From positions 248,001-312,000 of the forward strand of contig CP103022.1 of NCBI GenBank assembly GCA_024752435.1: a stretch of 64,000 nt of DNA, written 5' to 3'. Shown here one piece after another: positions 35,349 to 47,650 of this stretch. The DNA is from Allantophomopsis cytisporea (Eukaryota > Ascomycota > Leotiomycetes > Phacidiales > Phacidiaceae). Under the pieces are notes generated by a model. It made no database searches and was not told the DNA's origin. It was given only the letters and a program-made list of their open reading frames with translations. The first letter of the stretch is position 1. Each line of letters opens with the position of its first letter. Position numbers and translations under genes: made by a program.

Positions 35349-38266
35349 GGATCCTCGGGATAGTTCTCCGTACTCAACAGCACACAGTGGAAATGTGCTG
35401 CCATCTGCAGTACTTCGATGTGAGACTCGAAGGACTTGAAACTTGTCTACCGCCGCGGCTCGTAGATCGAATGAACGCGGAACGTGTGTGATCCTTTTGT
35501 TATCTGCTTACTTGACACTTGACCTCGACATAATGGGCAATGATAACACGGAAGTTTTAACTGTCAGATATTGAAGACCCCGTATTTATGGAATACAAAA
35601 GCTCCAGGTATACATAGGATCAAGTGGAACTTACTACCTTCATACTAGATTGAGTGTAATAGTTGATCTCCCATTACCATCCACACATGTCAACATGTTC
35701 GGCATATACTGTCAATAGCTAATTTCACTTAGTGACCGCCATGCAAGGAGTCTCCCACATTGTGTACTTTCTTTGTGGGATACCATATTAGATTACTAAT
35801 TTTATGTAGTTATATGGCTACAGAATAGATCTTGCTAGTACGCTCCTCGATCAATTTGGTGTCATATTTCTTTGGCACGTATTGATGAATTTACCAGATA
35901 TCGGGATGGTGAGATACGAAAACAACTAGATATTAAAATGTATTAAATAATGAGTTTCTGTTGAAAGGAATCCTAATAGATACACAGTAAAGAAAAAAGC
36001 TTATATGACGTATCTTAATGTTTTAAGAACATATTAGATGCGTTAATCAGAGTTACTCGGATTCTAGCGGAGGGAGTTCCTTTCAAAAAGGTATCAGTAC
36101 TCCATAGACATAGTGAAATCCTAATACAATCAATGCATAAAGTAAGATGTAATCTTGTAGCATAATATCTATTACCGGATCGGGTAATGAGGTTATCAGT
36201 TATGTAGGGTATAATAAGCATATCTGCAATCTAATAAGGGCACTATTCCTTATTTTGTAATTAGCGTAAATGTGTAACCTATTATTGAATTACTACGTAT
36301 GTACGCCCAGCACACATAAAGTTACACTTCCCCACAGGCCATTCCAGAAACAACACTTCTCGCCTACAGAGTTCTATATTGACGCAATGAATAAACTCTA
36401 TGCTATCTTATGTGTTATCATTATGTATGACGAAACAAAGAATCGGGCTGACTTCCAATGTAAGCTGTGGCGGTGATTCATACATATGCAATGACTCACC
36501 GGCAAGGCAGCACAGTAATGAGCCTTGATCATTGGGTTTATATTGAAAGACATACTTTCCTAAAGGGGAAATACGCCAAAGACAAAGAGGCTGTATTTTT
36601 CGAGGTGATATGACTGCTCCGGAGAACACAGAGAGTATGTTATCATTAGCCGCGGTTTGAGACTGCGTCTTCGGCGTGTGCCGGCGATTCGGATGATGGA
36701 ACGTTCTTGAATGTCTGAACTCTCCCCGTAAGACGAGTGTGATGTCTGGCTGCATCATAATATTCGAGATGCATATTGGTTCAAAGATAGAGAAGAGTGA
36801 CCAAGGAATTATTGAAAAACATGGCACTACCCCTGCTAAGCTGCAAAGTAGATAGACCTGTAATAATGGCATCAGCCCACAAAGAAAGATATATGATGAT
36901 GTAGAAATAGAAGCCTAATATTCTATCTGCAATATAGCTTCGATGTAACAGGTAGAGACCAACACTATGGAATCAGCTTATAATCTAAGAGCTCTATAGC
37001 GTATATTTACTTATATACCGAGTATGTCAAATCATTTTAATACACTAGAGGCTAGCGATCTGTAGGCCTGGGTGTCTATCTACCTTACAAAAGCATATGA
37101 CCCTATTGAAATATACACGGCTTAGTAGCTTCTGAAGATAATTATAATCCACGACCGCATTCATATCTTCTTTTTAGACCTCTTCTTTGTACAAAATAGT
37201 TAGAAGATAGCTATCCAAGCCCCATTTCTCTAATCTGAGCCATAGTACTGTGCATCTACCACATCATTGCTCTTGATTTAAACCGGACCTCTTAACATAT
37301 CCAGCTATAGTAAAGTGACGAGAAACGTAGAAAAGCTGCACGTGTCCTTCACATTATTACGATATATAGTAAACATAATAGTGCTTATGATTGCTGCTAC
37401 CATGAACCAGCTCCTCACACCACATCAGTTCGTTCCTCGTCAGCATCCTCGCTATCATCATATGGAGTGAACCTGCTGACAACTGTAGTTGAATATCTCC
37501 CCACAGACACATACTTTGTAGGATCAGGGTTATATGATCTATGAGATCTGACAGCTGAGTCTACAATTCTTGATTCATGGACCTTAGCCTCTCAACTCGC
37601 GGTGCTCAGCCTGGAGTTAACAAATACCTGAATGAGAGCAAGAGAGTACCATCAACCAAGGGTAGCAGATCCATTTAGTCGAGTGTATATCCCAAGAGAC
37701 CTTGCTCTTCTCGTCGATGCATTCACCATCCGAACACTGAACTTGGCGATCTTTCTTCTTACCTGCTAGAGCTGTCTTTGAACATGAGTGAAGTGCAAGA
37801 AATTAAATCAAGGGGGCGTCTGTCAGAAAAGATAGATACAGTATTCAGCAGCAAAGATAATTATAGATCCATGTTTTATGAACTCTCCTCTCACCAGAAA
37901 AGGGATGCCACCTATAAATGTTGCCTCTTGTATTGAGGCGCGCTTTCGGAGGACTCCGGATCGAGCTCTTGACAGAGGTGACGGCTTATGTATAACGTCC
38001 CCACGTACTGCGTACAGAGAAGAATGCTGACAATATGACATCAGGACACCCCACCGAGATTTGTAGCAACTACCCAACTAACAAGTTTAGTCTGTTAGTT
38101 TAGAGATCATAATAGAGACCAGGGCAAGTTGAGCATTGACAAAACGAGGAAGAACTTGACTAATACTTGTACTCACTGAAAAGCTTACATATTATTCACT
38201 AAATGATTTCACGAAAGTACAAGCAATTCAAATCAAGTAGTACAATTGCATAGTGCTAATCATATC

Positions 38267-38422
38267 CTACAGCACAGTAAACTCCTTCCCTTTCAAATCA
38301 AACACGAAAGCAAATCTCGCACCAGGAGAAGCACTTTCAACCATGGGCCTGAGATAACCACGAACACCACGCTTGCTAAATCCATACAACCGTAATCCAG
38401 TACGAAGAAAGCCATACTTTAC
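38267..38422 (-). pseudogene. Orphan C-terminal coding exon
   Basis: 51 codons plus stop, opened by a plausible acceptor (GTTAG) at 38423. Protein begins VKYGFLRTGLRLYGFSKRGV, continues RGYLRPMVESASPGARFAFV and ends FDLKGKEFTVL. The composition and motif density are those of a folded protein's last exon. Its 5' exons should lie at higher coordinates, but from 38486 that DNA is the intact CDC20 reading frame. It is therefore either a gene fragment left by rearrangement, an alternative terminal exon, or a relic of a translocated gene. I do not name the family. Confidence 0.5.
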
Positions 38423-38485
38423 CTAACTTCCCCAATGAATGTGGGCGAAGTTTGTGTGATGTCAGAGATATCTTTATGTGGTATC

Positions 38486-40249
38486 TTATCTGATGCTCAT
38501 CTGCTTGGCCATGGAAGCCTTGGCGTTGCCAGCGGCAGCAAGAGAGGCAGAGCTGGCACCGGCCTTCTTCTCGAAGATCTTCCAGAACTTGAGAGACTCG
38601 TCAGCAGCAGCAGTGGCGAGCATCTGGCCATCTGGGCTGAGGCAAGAGTGGAGGACACGAGTCTCGTGGGCTGGGATCTCGACGTTGCGGACGAGGGTTG
38701 GGTAGGACCAGATGGAAAGGGAGTTATCTGGGAAGCCGGAGGTAGAGACAATCTCGCGGTGGTGTGGGCTCCAGCGGAGGGAGGTGACCTGAGAACCGGT
38801 GTCGATGCTGTTGACTCTGGCTCCGGAGGTGGAGTTCCAGAAGTGGATGTGCTTGTCGTAAGATCCACCACCAGTAGCGAGAAGGTTTGGTTGCCATGGG
38901 CACCAGGAGAGAGCCTTGACGGCCGCCTTGTGGTTGGTCTTGGTGAACTTTGGGACGGCAAGGGAGCGAGCATCCCAGATAGAGACGAGGTTGTCGTTGC
39001 CTCCAGTAGCGAGCTGGGCACCGTCGGCACGCCACTCGAGACCACAGACCTCAGAGGTGTGAGAGACGAGCTCAGCGACCTTGTGCTGGGCGATGCGGAC
39101 ATCGTGGTTGAATACAAGACCGCTACGGGCACCAGTAGAGAGAGTGTGCTTGTTCCAGCCCATAACACCGACGCGGGTGTCGTGTCCGTGCATGCTGCGG
39201 AGCTTGGTTCCCTCCTCAACATCCCAGATCTGAACCTCACCCGTACCGAGACCAACACCAACGTAGGCTCCATCACCAGACCACTTGACGCTTGAAACGT
39301 AGGTGTCTGGAGAGGTCTCCAAGAGGGAGTGAACTGTACCGGTCTCAGCGGACCAGACGTAGACGTTACGCTCGAGACCAATGGCGACCTGGTTGCCAGA
39401 GCTCCAGTCAAGAAGGTTAAGGTAGTAGTCATCAACGAGGCCTGGAGCATCAAGAACGCGCTCTGGGGCAGTAGCAACACGACGTCTAAACTGAGCGGAA
39501 CCAGCGTTGGATGACTTCAAAGGACGGTTGTATTGAGAGCGAAGGTCAATTGGCTTGGATGACTCAGGTGCTGCTGGCTTGAAAGCAAGAATGCGTTGGT
39601 TGGTGGAGATACCGCAAGCAGAGGCAAGGGAATCTTGGTATGCGACGGAGTTTGGGGAAGGACGAGAATAGGAGATTGGCTCATCATCTTCCTCACTGAC
39701 AGTAAGGCTCTCAAGAGCAGCAGCAGCATCATCGACGGCAGAAGCAAGAACAGTTGATCCCTCAGTTGTCTTGGCGCGCTTCTCAGAAGCATCAAGCTTT
39801 CCAGAGCCAACAGTAGCAATGGCAGAGCTGGCAGAGCGGTTTGGAATGAAACGGTCACCAGAGTAGTTGAGGGTGGTCTTGGCAGTCTTGGAGCGGGTAG
39901 TTCTTGTACGGCTGACTGGGGTCTTGGTGGCAGCACCAGTACCGGTAAGAGTGAAGTCAGAGACGCCAAGCTCGAGAGCACGACGTGGGGTCTGAGCAGA
40001 CTTGGCGATGTTGGACTTTGGAGAGTCCTTGTGGGATGATCTCGAAGCAGTCTTGAAGTGTGCAGAGAGGTTACCACCGTAAACGGATTGAGTAGCCTTG
40101 ATGCTCTCGTTGTTGGACACCTGTCTTGGTGGGGTGTATGGCGAGGTGTTGCGTGGGGATGGAGTGAGAGGCATGCGACCGCCAGCGGTACGAGAGGAGA
40201 AGAGACCGTGGTGGCTCTTAAGAGGAGTTGATACACATGGAGAAGCCAT
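38486..40249 (-). CDS. CDC20: Cdc20/Slp1-type activator of the anaphase-promoting complex
   Basis: A single-exon gene of 587 residues. The disordered N-terminus includes the C-box (DRFIPNRS, about residue 132), which contacts the APC/C, and further on ILAFKPAAPE as in Cdc20 proteins. Seven WD40 repeats follow (for example LLDWSSGNQVAIGLERNVYV, SVKWSGDGAYVGVGLGTGEV, LEWRADGAQLATGGNDNLVS). The protein ends in Met-Ser-Ile-Arg, i.e. the C-terminal Ile-Arg tail that docks on the TPR subunits. It recognises destruction-box substrates such as securin and B cyclins at the metaphase-anaphase transition, in the nucleus. Cdh1 is the paralogue to consider, but the N-terminus and ILAFKP stretch fit Cdc20 better. 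Confidence 0.92.
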   Translation of the reverse strand: MASPCVSTPLKSHHGLFSSRTAGGRMPLTPSPRNTSPYTPPRQVSNNESIKATQSVYGGNLSAHFKTASRSSHKDSPKSNIAKSAQTPRRALELGVSDFTLTGTGAATKTPVSRTRTTRSKTAKTTLNYSGDRFIPNRSASSAIATVGSGKLDASEKRAKTTEGSTVLASAVDDAAAALESLTVSEEDDEPISYSRPSPNSVAYQDSLASACGISTNQRILAFKPAAPESSKPIDLRSQYNRPLKSSNAGSAQFRRRVATAPERVLDAPGLVDDYYLNLLDWSSGNQVAIGLERNVYVWSAETGTVHSLLETSPDTYVSSVKWSGDGAYVGVGLGTGEVQIWDVEEGTKLRSMHGHDTRVGVMGWNKHTLSTGARSGLVFNHDVRIAQHKVAELVSHTSEVCGLEWRADGAQLATGGNDNLVSIWDARSLAVPKFTKTNHKAAVKALSWCPWQPNLLATGGGSYDKHIHFWNSTSGARVNSIDTGSQVTSLRWSPHHREIVSTSGFPDNSLSIWSYPTLVRNVEIPAHETRVLHSCLSPDGQMLATAAADESLKFWKIFEKKAGASSASLAAAGNAKASMAKQMSIR

Positions 40250-42226
40250 TATAGCGTTTGTGTATGATATATGATGTCTTGGTCGAAGTACAAGCGAATG
40301 ACTTCGTTGACTTGTTTTATTGTCGTAATGACTCGATTAGTATGGGTATTCGGTGTCGATAGTATCGAACGGATCCCAGAGTCTCAACCTAATGATTCCG
40401 GGGGGTTAGTATTTCGTCGTTGTGTGCGATATAATCGGCGGTAATCGAGTTCCTTCTGGAAGAAACTGTCAATCGGAAACGATCAAAGTCTTGAATCTGA
40501 CAGTGATCTAGTGGACTGAAGTATTCTTGAAGGTAATTGAAGATTTTGAATCTAATGTGTAGAGTTTGGGAGCTTAAGAAAAGTGAGGAGAAAAGAAGTT
40601 CATGATGGAATGTGAGGAGGTCTTTATTTACATTCCTAGCGTTGAATCGCTTGAAATGGTTGTAACAGCAACGCCCAGACGAAATGATGCAGCCTTGATG
40701 CCTGAGACCAAACCACCAAATTTAGCACAGCAGTATTCAGGCCTCACGTGAGAAGGATTTCCTAACCGCAAAACCTAGTCACAGAACACACAGTTATGTA
40801 GGATTTAGATCTTCTATTGCTAGAATCAATATTAAATTTTGTAAACAGGAGTTACCTTTGTCTAGATTTTAAACTTATTCTCTACTGCTTCAAAAATGTC
40901 CAAAAGAATTATAACAACAATATATTGATGCTATTTCTTTTGTTAAGCTAAAACTCCTATTTTACTTCACTAAGCTCTCTATAAAAATAATTATATGACC
41001 CTTATCTCGATTAATATTGGCACTACTTTATTTTCAATTTTTTTTTATCTCATTAAATAACACTACACGTACTTTCTTCGAAAAGATTATGAAATTATTT
41101 TGTTACCTATCTAAGCTCGTGCAAGCACTGATAGCTCAGGTCTAATACGAGCAACAATATAAATGAAGAAGCTCAACAGCAATACACCATAGAAAAACAC
41201 GTAAACGCCTACTATGCCTTCCCGCAGATACCCAAAAACAAAAAACAAAAACAAAGAGTAGAACAAAAGTTAGCAAGCGAATCCAGCCTTTGAAAAGAAG
41301 CCATTACAAGGAAACAAGTCCAGACGCCACAAATGACAAAACGAAAGAATGCAGAAGAAGAGTAGCACGACCGTATATTCGCACACACCGCAGCTGGGTA
41401 TACAGCCTATGCATGACGCAATACATACGCACAAACTGCACGAAAGTAACAGTAGAAAACATCGAAAGTAAGCTATAGGAGTATAGGAGTCAAGAGCGCT
41501 ATGCAGCACCAAAGCCCGCAGTTAGAGCCTGCACCAAGAACAAATTTGATTTTCATGCGGAATCAACATCCAGCTGTGTTGATGCCTGGAGCTGAAGTTA
41601 TGTCCATAGCAGAATCATAGCATTGGACTCAGTTGATGACACTACAAACGACTGCGAGACAAGATGATGAAGTGCTACCACAGCCGATTTCACAGGACGA
41701 TAGCATATGACTAAATATCCAACGAGGAGAGAAGCATTCGATATTTTCAATAGCCCACAACCTATTCCCAAGCCCAGGTAGCCACAACGAACCTCAAGCA
41801 CTCATTCCTGACCTCAACCACACCCATCAATGGTCACTTCAGCAACCCTCACTTATAAGAAAGCATAGCACATGAAATCACCGATCATCAAACCAAGCCA
41901 AGCCACACAAAACTCAAAATTGGCAACACGTCTACCTCCCAAGGGTATCTTGAGCAACATGCAACAAATAACCCCGCCCAAAGAACCCAATCTCGACCGT
42001 CAGAATCTCAAAACCTCATAACCTCAAGACTTCAAAAATAAATCGTCAATCATCAGTAGCGTATCGAAACAGCAAGTCACAGCCATCCACATAGACCAAT
42101 CCCCGACCAATCAGCCTCACAATCTATCCAAATCTCATCCACCATCTTACAACTCCAACACCAGTCCCAACAACCAACTCATACTCCTTCATACCACCTC
42201 TCTCTACACCCATCCCCCTCCCAAAC
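40250..42226. other. Intergenic region
   Basis: Includes the CDC20 promoter and leader (about 40250-40650), an AT-rich stretch at 40790-41120 with stops in all frames, and the 3' side of the next minus-strand gene. No repeat or RNA gene was recognised. Confidence 0.45.
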
Positions 42227-44597
42227 CTAGACAGAAATCCAAACTCCCCTCCCCCCAACCTCCTCAAGATGGAACCCAAAAACCAAGCGAAACAAATCCT
42301 TCAAGAAAGGATACCGCCCACTACGCATCATCCACCCAACACTCTTAGCGACATCACCAGCAGTAGCACGCTTACCCTGCGCCGGAAGCCCACTGACGCT
42401 CCGAAAGGTAGGATCGCCGAGGACGAGCGATTTATAGTTGGCGAGGAGGGAGGCATGCCAGGGTAGGCTGCCGAAGGAGCCGGTGGGGAGCGTCTTCACG
42501 AAGGTTTGAAGGGCGGGTGAAGGTGTGGGCGAGGCGGTGGGTGGGTAGGTGAAGCCGACATTCATGGCGGCTTTGAGGATGAGGAGCTTGAGACGGGTTA
42601 GGTTGATGTCTTCTGCGGTTGTGGTGGTGGCTGTGCTGCTGGACTTTTGACTCGATTGGCTGAAGCCTGATCGTACACTTGATGCAGAACTCCATCTTGC
42701 GTTCGCAGCACGACTCCCCTCTGTCCCCAAGACGAGGATATTCGGTATAGAAGGGCTGCTATCTTCCGGGCTAATCGGTGTGTCCTCAAATTCCGTCGTT
42801 GGCGTCTCCGGGAGATATGGTCTAGGCTCCTGTCGCTCCGGCAACGATGGAAGGGAGGAGCTCATACTTTGATGACTAGATCCTCTGGAACTCTGATCAA
42901 AGCTAGCCTGTGAGAACGTCGTCTGGCTCGGTCTTGGTGTACCTCGTTCAGGGCGGACTTGCGTCCAGCCCTCACGAAAGAGGTCACAGAGATCCCAGCA
43001 AGCCTGAACTGCCGAGCCGATCAGTTCTTCGTCGGCTGCCTTTCCATCCCGCCGGTTCTGCCGCAGACTGAATAGCATTTCTGCGAGTGCCCAGCACGCT
43101 CTTAGCAGCGAATCTGTTTCCTCGGCTAGGCCAGACCGCAATTTCATCAGTCTGTGACACAGCGTGATATAGAAATCGAGTGTACGCTCTCGGAAGGCTT
43201 CTGGGAGATTACGGTCGTGTGTATTGTAGAGGTGATTGTTCAACTCGAAACTCACTCTCAATACCGAGTCAGCAAGCTCATCTGTGCGGCTACGCCCATC
43301 GAACAGTGCCTGACAGAAGTCACGGCACATTTCAAGAGTTGGGCGCACTTGCAGGTCGTGTTCATCATCACGGTTGTCGTATAGCTTTTGACAAAGTTTC
43401 CAGCAGCATTTCCAGGCCTGTTCGTGGGTATTTTCTGAGCCAGCATAACTAAAGATACGCTCCCGGTGGATGGAGGAGAGGCTAGCGAGAGTGTTGCACA
43501 GCGTCCAGCATTCGTGGAGAGCGGTTTTGAGGTGAGCTACTTCATCTTCAGAGTTTCGAACTGTGGAAGTGTCGAAGTCATCCTCTGTTTCGGCGAGGTC
43601 TTCTGGAATATTTTCGAGACTGCTGGATCTGCTGGATCGTACGCTAGTCACACTCGACTTCTCAGATGCCATGAACTCTACCTCCTGTCTAGTTTGGGCC
43701 CTAGGAGTAGCATTTTCAAGGCCGAAATGTGCGGGGGGAACATTGGTAGAGATAGGTGGTGGGGATACCGGACTCGAAACAATGGTCTGTGGATACATTA
43801 GTATAGACTCTTTTATTGAAGTATATGTACATACTCTTTCACCCTGGTTCATGTCAACTTTGAGACTCGTCGGTGATTGCTTTCCACTCGTAGGCTTTTC
43901 ATATGGTACTGGTGTGGACCTATCGGGTAATGGTGGTGTTTCTGATGTATTGATATTTGCGCCGGTTGCCTACAATACGTCAGTATGATTCTAGTCGATA
44001 GTCCCTTATTTGTCTTACAAATTGTCCATAACCTTCTGGGGCATGAATAACAGAACGAGGTTCGTCATCGGAAGCTGTCCTGAGCAACTCAGGAACGGTA
44101 GTATTTAAGTTTAAAGCTGTTAACTACACAACATTTAGCGGATGCTATTTCAATATATTTCGATCTCATACTGTAGACTCGGTGCCTGTAGATAGAGCTG
44201 AACCCGTAGGTTGTGGAGGATCAAATACAATATCTACCTTCTCGACATCTTCCGCGACATCATCTTCTATCTCTGTAGTCTCTGTACCATTCGAGGTCAC
44301 CGGCGAGGGGCCCACCATATCGCTTGGGCTGGACAATTGTGGGCCTGGTGATAGCCCATTCTCGAAAGATTTAGGACGCAAACTGGACGAGTCAGATAAA
44401 TTTCCAGCATTTCTGTCTACCGTATGAGCTACTACCACACTTTTTGAATGATTTTATTATAAAACAACTTACAATGGCTGGTAGCGTGGAGATTTGGGCA
44501 TTGCTGGTGAATCGGGCGACATTGAGAAGTCCGTGTATGGTGACAAGGTGGCCATCATGTTTCCGGGTGATGTGACCAGAGGGGACTCCAATGCCAT
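42227..44597 (-). CDS. Conserved fungal protein of unknown function (DUF7624-like)
   Basis: Five exons (44473-44597, 44172-44412, 44019-44123, 43835-43969, 42227-43786) join in phase to 721 residues. The start at 44597 reads MALESPLVTSPGNMMATLSP. The first 240 residues and the stretch after about residue 480 are Ser/Pro-rich and disordered. The middle is a helical repeat region with regularly spaced Cys/Trp (HECWTLCNTLASLSSIHRER, WKCCWKLCQKLYDNRDDEHD, ACWALAEMLFSLRQNRR, QACWDLCDLFREGW), reminiscent of an all-alpha scaffold. The C-terminal segment (RLKLLILKAAMNVGFTYP, WHASLLANYKSLVLGDPTFR) is compact. I recall such proteins as a conserved Pezizomycotina family with a DUF label, which needs a database check. 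No catalytic motif is seen. Confidence 0.8.
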
Positions 44598-45554
44598 TGT
44601 GCGGCTTCCTTTCAAATATTATATATTCTCCCAACGGGATGGGAGGTTCGATAAGAGATCGATAACAGATTGATGAAGGGAAGAAGAGTATGCCTCGATG
44701 TAAATAAGACTAAGGTGAGGCAGACGGAGGCGATGTGACTGTCTTAGATGATGAAGCTATGGTGGTTCGCAAATGACTGAGCTACTGCAAAATGTTGGAG
44801 AATGAGGTAACAGAATGAGGCTGAGAAAAGGTGAAAGCTGACAGCAGATGCAGCTTTCCACGAAGCTGAGTAGCGATGATCAAATCAAAGGGAAACACGA
44901 CCACAAACACAACACGCCCACAAGCCGTACTTCTGTCTCCCGGGGTATTTTGCTTTGCGGTTGCCAGCAACAAGCAGAGCAATGATGAGAGTGAGGGTGA
45001 GAGTGAGAGGAAGAGGGCGTAGTCGAGCAGGCCAACAAGCTTTGACCCGCTTTGAAGACGGGGGAGAGAGTTATCAGAAGCAGCAGCTGCGCCGTGCACG
45101 CACTTTTTGGGGTACAAAGTTTCTACGAAGTCAAAATAACAACGGGTCGATATGTGTGGACGCTCAGGCGCTCAATCAGACGCTCATTCAGACGCCAAAC
45201 TGCCGAGGGCGCACAGCACACGTAGAGTATGTAGAATAAGAAGATGAATCAAAAGATCGGGTGTGAGTGGGGGGAGAAGGAAAGGAAGGAGAGGGGGATT
45301 CTGGGCTATCGACTCAATGAAATGATTGCTTTTGTTTGATTTGATTTGATTCGATTCGTATGGGGTATTTCCGGCGCCTTGATCGTTTGTAAGTATGGAG
45401 AAGTGAAATACAGCGGAGTATGAATAATGAGTAATGAATAATGAATGAATGTATATTGTTTTCTTCTTCTTCTGGAATTGTGAATGAGGATTGCAAGGAC
45501 TAGGTGCATGAGCTACATTAACTCACCTTGAATCGTAGTTGTCCTACCGTACAC

Positions 45555-45557
<3 letters not shown>

Positions 45558-45596
<39 letters not shown>

Positions 45597-45602
45597 ATCT
45601 CT
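45558..45602. repeat. (CT)n dinucleotide repeat
   Basis: About 45 bases of CT with two TATCT interruptions. Confidence 0.85.
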
Positions 45603-46206
45603 CACTCTGATCCCTCTCGCTCTCCCTCCTTCATACTCTCAAGAGCGCGTCCATCCGCCCTCTTCTTCTTTGCCGGGACTCTCCCAGACTCAATCAAGCA
45701 GACAAGCACAACACCCAAGCAAATCCTTCCCAAATGACCAGATAAATATGCAGGCAGGCATCTTGTACTGCACATATTTTAGCGAGCCATTCGGACAGCC
45801 TCACTGCGCGTCTTTATCAGGTCGTGGCCGTGATCATGGCCAGTAAGGTTGAAGGCGTGTGCTTCGACAGACCCAAGGCTGCATGCTGTACAGGCATTTG
45901 AACTGCGTCGGACAAGCATCTGGGCGCTTAACGTTGCCAGGATGGTTATGTGTACGAGTGTGTGCGGGTGTGGAGCTTTTTGGTGGGTACTTGTGAGGAG
46001 AGTTGAGTGAGAGTTGAAGGTGCATGTGCGAGGGTCGAGTGAAAGGGTGAGTGTTGGTTGAGGGAGTGTACACAGTACTACTCTACCTTAGTCTTGCACC
46101 ACTTAAATTCAAAGAGGTTTATCAGAAAACATAGCAGAAATATCAATAAATAAATATTAATATTGAAATAATAACAATAAGAATGACAAAGTGCTTTGAA
46201 ATGGAT

Positions 46207-46241
<35 letters not shown>

Positions 46242-46267
46242 AATAATAATAATAATAATAATAATAA
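46207..46267. repeat. (GAT)n-(AAT)n trinucleotide repeat
   Basis: About eleven GAT units are followed by about nine AAT units, a compound microsatellite of 61 bases. It creates artificial poly-Met/Ile frames on both strands. Confidence 0.9.
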
Positions 46268-47650
46268 CATCAACAACAATAATAATAGGAATAATTATAA
46301 TAATACTATCTAAACTCATACAACCTGTATATGTCGTATGTACATATGTACTACATACACACATATACAACCCCCTGCATCTCAACCCCCTCAACCTTGA
46401 CTACAAACAAGAGCTGCCCCCAACCAGACCTAATCAAATCATTCCTCGACATTTTGATGTGATACTGGATTAAAATCGCCGACGCTGCCTGATGTGATAG
46501 AATCAAGCCATGATTCTCCACATCCAATAAGCAAGTGCCAAGCACTCTGAATCACTAAGGATTTGCGGGTGCTGCCGTTGTTGGTAACCACACTCTCCAC
46601 CTCATGCATTGTCTCTCCCAGATGTCACGAGCTATGTGCGAGTAGAGTTCTTCCAGACTGTCGGTACCCAGCTTGAACTTTATGGGCCTCCACTGTATCC
46701 ACTGCTGTTGTTCGTAACACATCAAAACCCTTTGAGATGTGGAGTACATCGCCGTACATTCTGAACAGCCAAGTATTTCGGTCAAAGTAGTGCGGCTTCG
46801 GCAATAGCAAATATGACACGACTAGTCGAAGTTATTGGGGCTGGTCAAAATCCAACATACCAGACATGGATTCGGCATTGTTGGTCTTCTATCAAGGCAT
46901 AATCAGACTTAACCAGCTCCGTCCGACACTGCATGCTTCCCCCACCTCTCATCAGCAGTTAGTAATGCCTTCGAGCGGTGAATCTCCATCGTGCCGTAAA
47001 CCAACACTCAAAAGGACGGGCCTCTGTCATCGTTCGGAAAGTCTAACCTTTCCCGAGGCCTCTCAACGGGGCGGAGGAGGACCCGTTATCACAGCCGTGA
47101 TCTCTGTCAATCGGTGTCCATCTAGTCAGTTGTCCGGGCGCTTATGCAGGTGATAAACGCCTTCGGCACCATCGCATGTAGCCAACCGGCAAACGCGCAA
47201 AATTTCTCGTGAGAGACACAATATAGGAGGGAAAAGAAACTTTCGGTCTTTTTTAAGCAAACTCAAAGAAATTGACGCACAGAAACGCGAAACTGACAGT
47301 CAGCATATTGAGATATGCGCGGTAAGAATAATAGCGCCGTAAATAACATCCATCCAGTTCATCAAGGAGAGATACTGTGAAAGCCACCTACCAACAACAG
47401 GAAAGAGCAACATCACAATCAATAGCCGCTGAGTCGAGATGAGCTCAGCCGCTGGTAGGGACTCGTAGACGGGTTGCGAAGAGAGAAAAACTCTACAAGA
47501 GCCAAACGTTTGTCAAAATGTTCAATTAAGCCATCAACAACCCTTGACCGTACTTTTGGCCAGCCTCTAAACGCCTCTGAAATACGCCTGGAATGCAATA
47601 CACTCATGAGCCATAAGCTCTCGTAAACGCCATGTTCATTGCCCAACGTC

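Larger units (their letters stand above)
25520..38266. other. 12.7 kb gene-poor region
   Basis: Between SFP1 and CDC20 no frame shows a known domain or a joinable exon set. The first part (25.5-34 kb) is rich in TACATA, CTCC and GATG-type simple repeats and pyrimidine tracts, with a hairpin at 30595-30656 and a coding-like relic on the minus strand near 30951-31215. The second part (about 34.8-38.2 kb) is more AT-rich, with stops in all frames, which would fit degraded transposon sequence. Some of the first part may be a long 5' leader or promoter of the SFP1-type gene. Confidence 0.5.
44598..47650. other. 3 kb intergenic region with simple repeats
   Basis: Holds the promoter of the preceding minus-strand gene, a CT tract (45558-45602), a GAT/AAT trinucleotide array (46207-46267) and, at about 46555-46860 on the minus strand, a weak coding-like stretch without a joinable model. 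No gene is called. Confidence 0.45.

Noticed and set aside
36408..36872. 154-codon minus-strand frame with a hydrophobic N-terminus
   Set aside because: No family recognised; it sits in AT-rich, stop-rich DNA, and the nearby splice-like sites would give an implausibly short intron of about 35 nt.
38435..39295. 286-codon plus-strand open frame antisense to CDC20
   Set aside because: It mirrors the codon bias of the CDC20 frame, has no motif of its own, and the antisense strand carries seven clear WD40 repeats.
38497..39480. 327-codon minus-strand frame inside CDC20
   Set aside because: Overlaps CDC20 in another frame; Ser/Thr/Pro-rich translation typical of a shifted reading of a biased gene.
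46183..46473. Plus-strand frame starting with a poly-Met/poly-Ile run
   Set aside because: Created entirely by the GAT/AAT microsatellite; not a protein.
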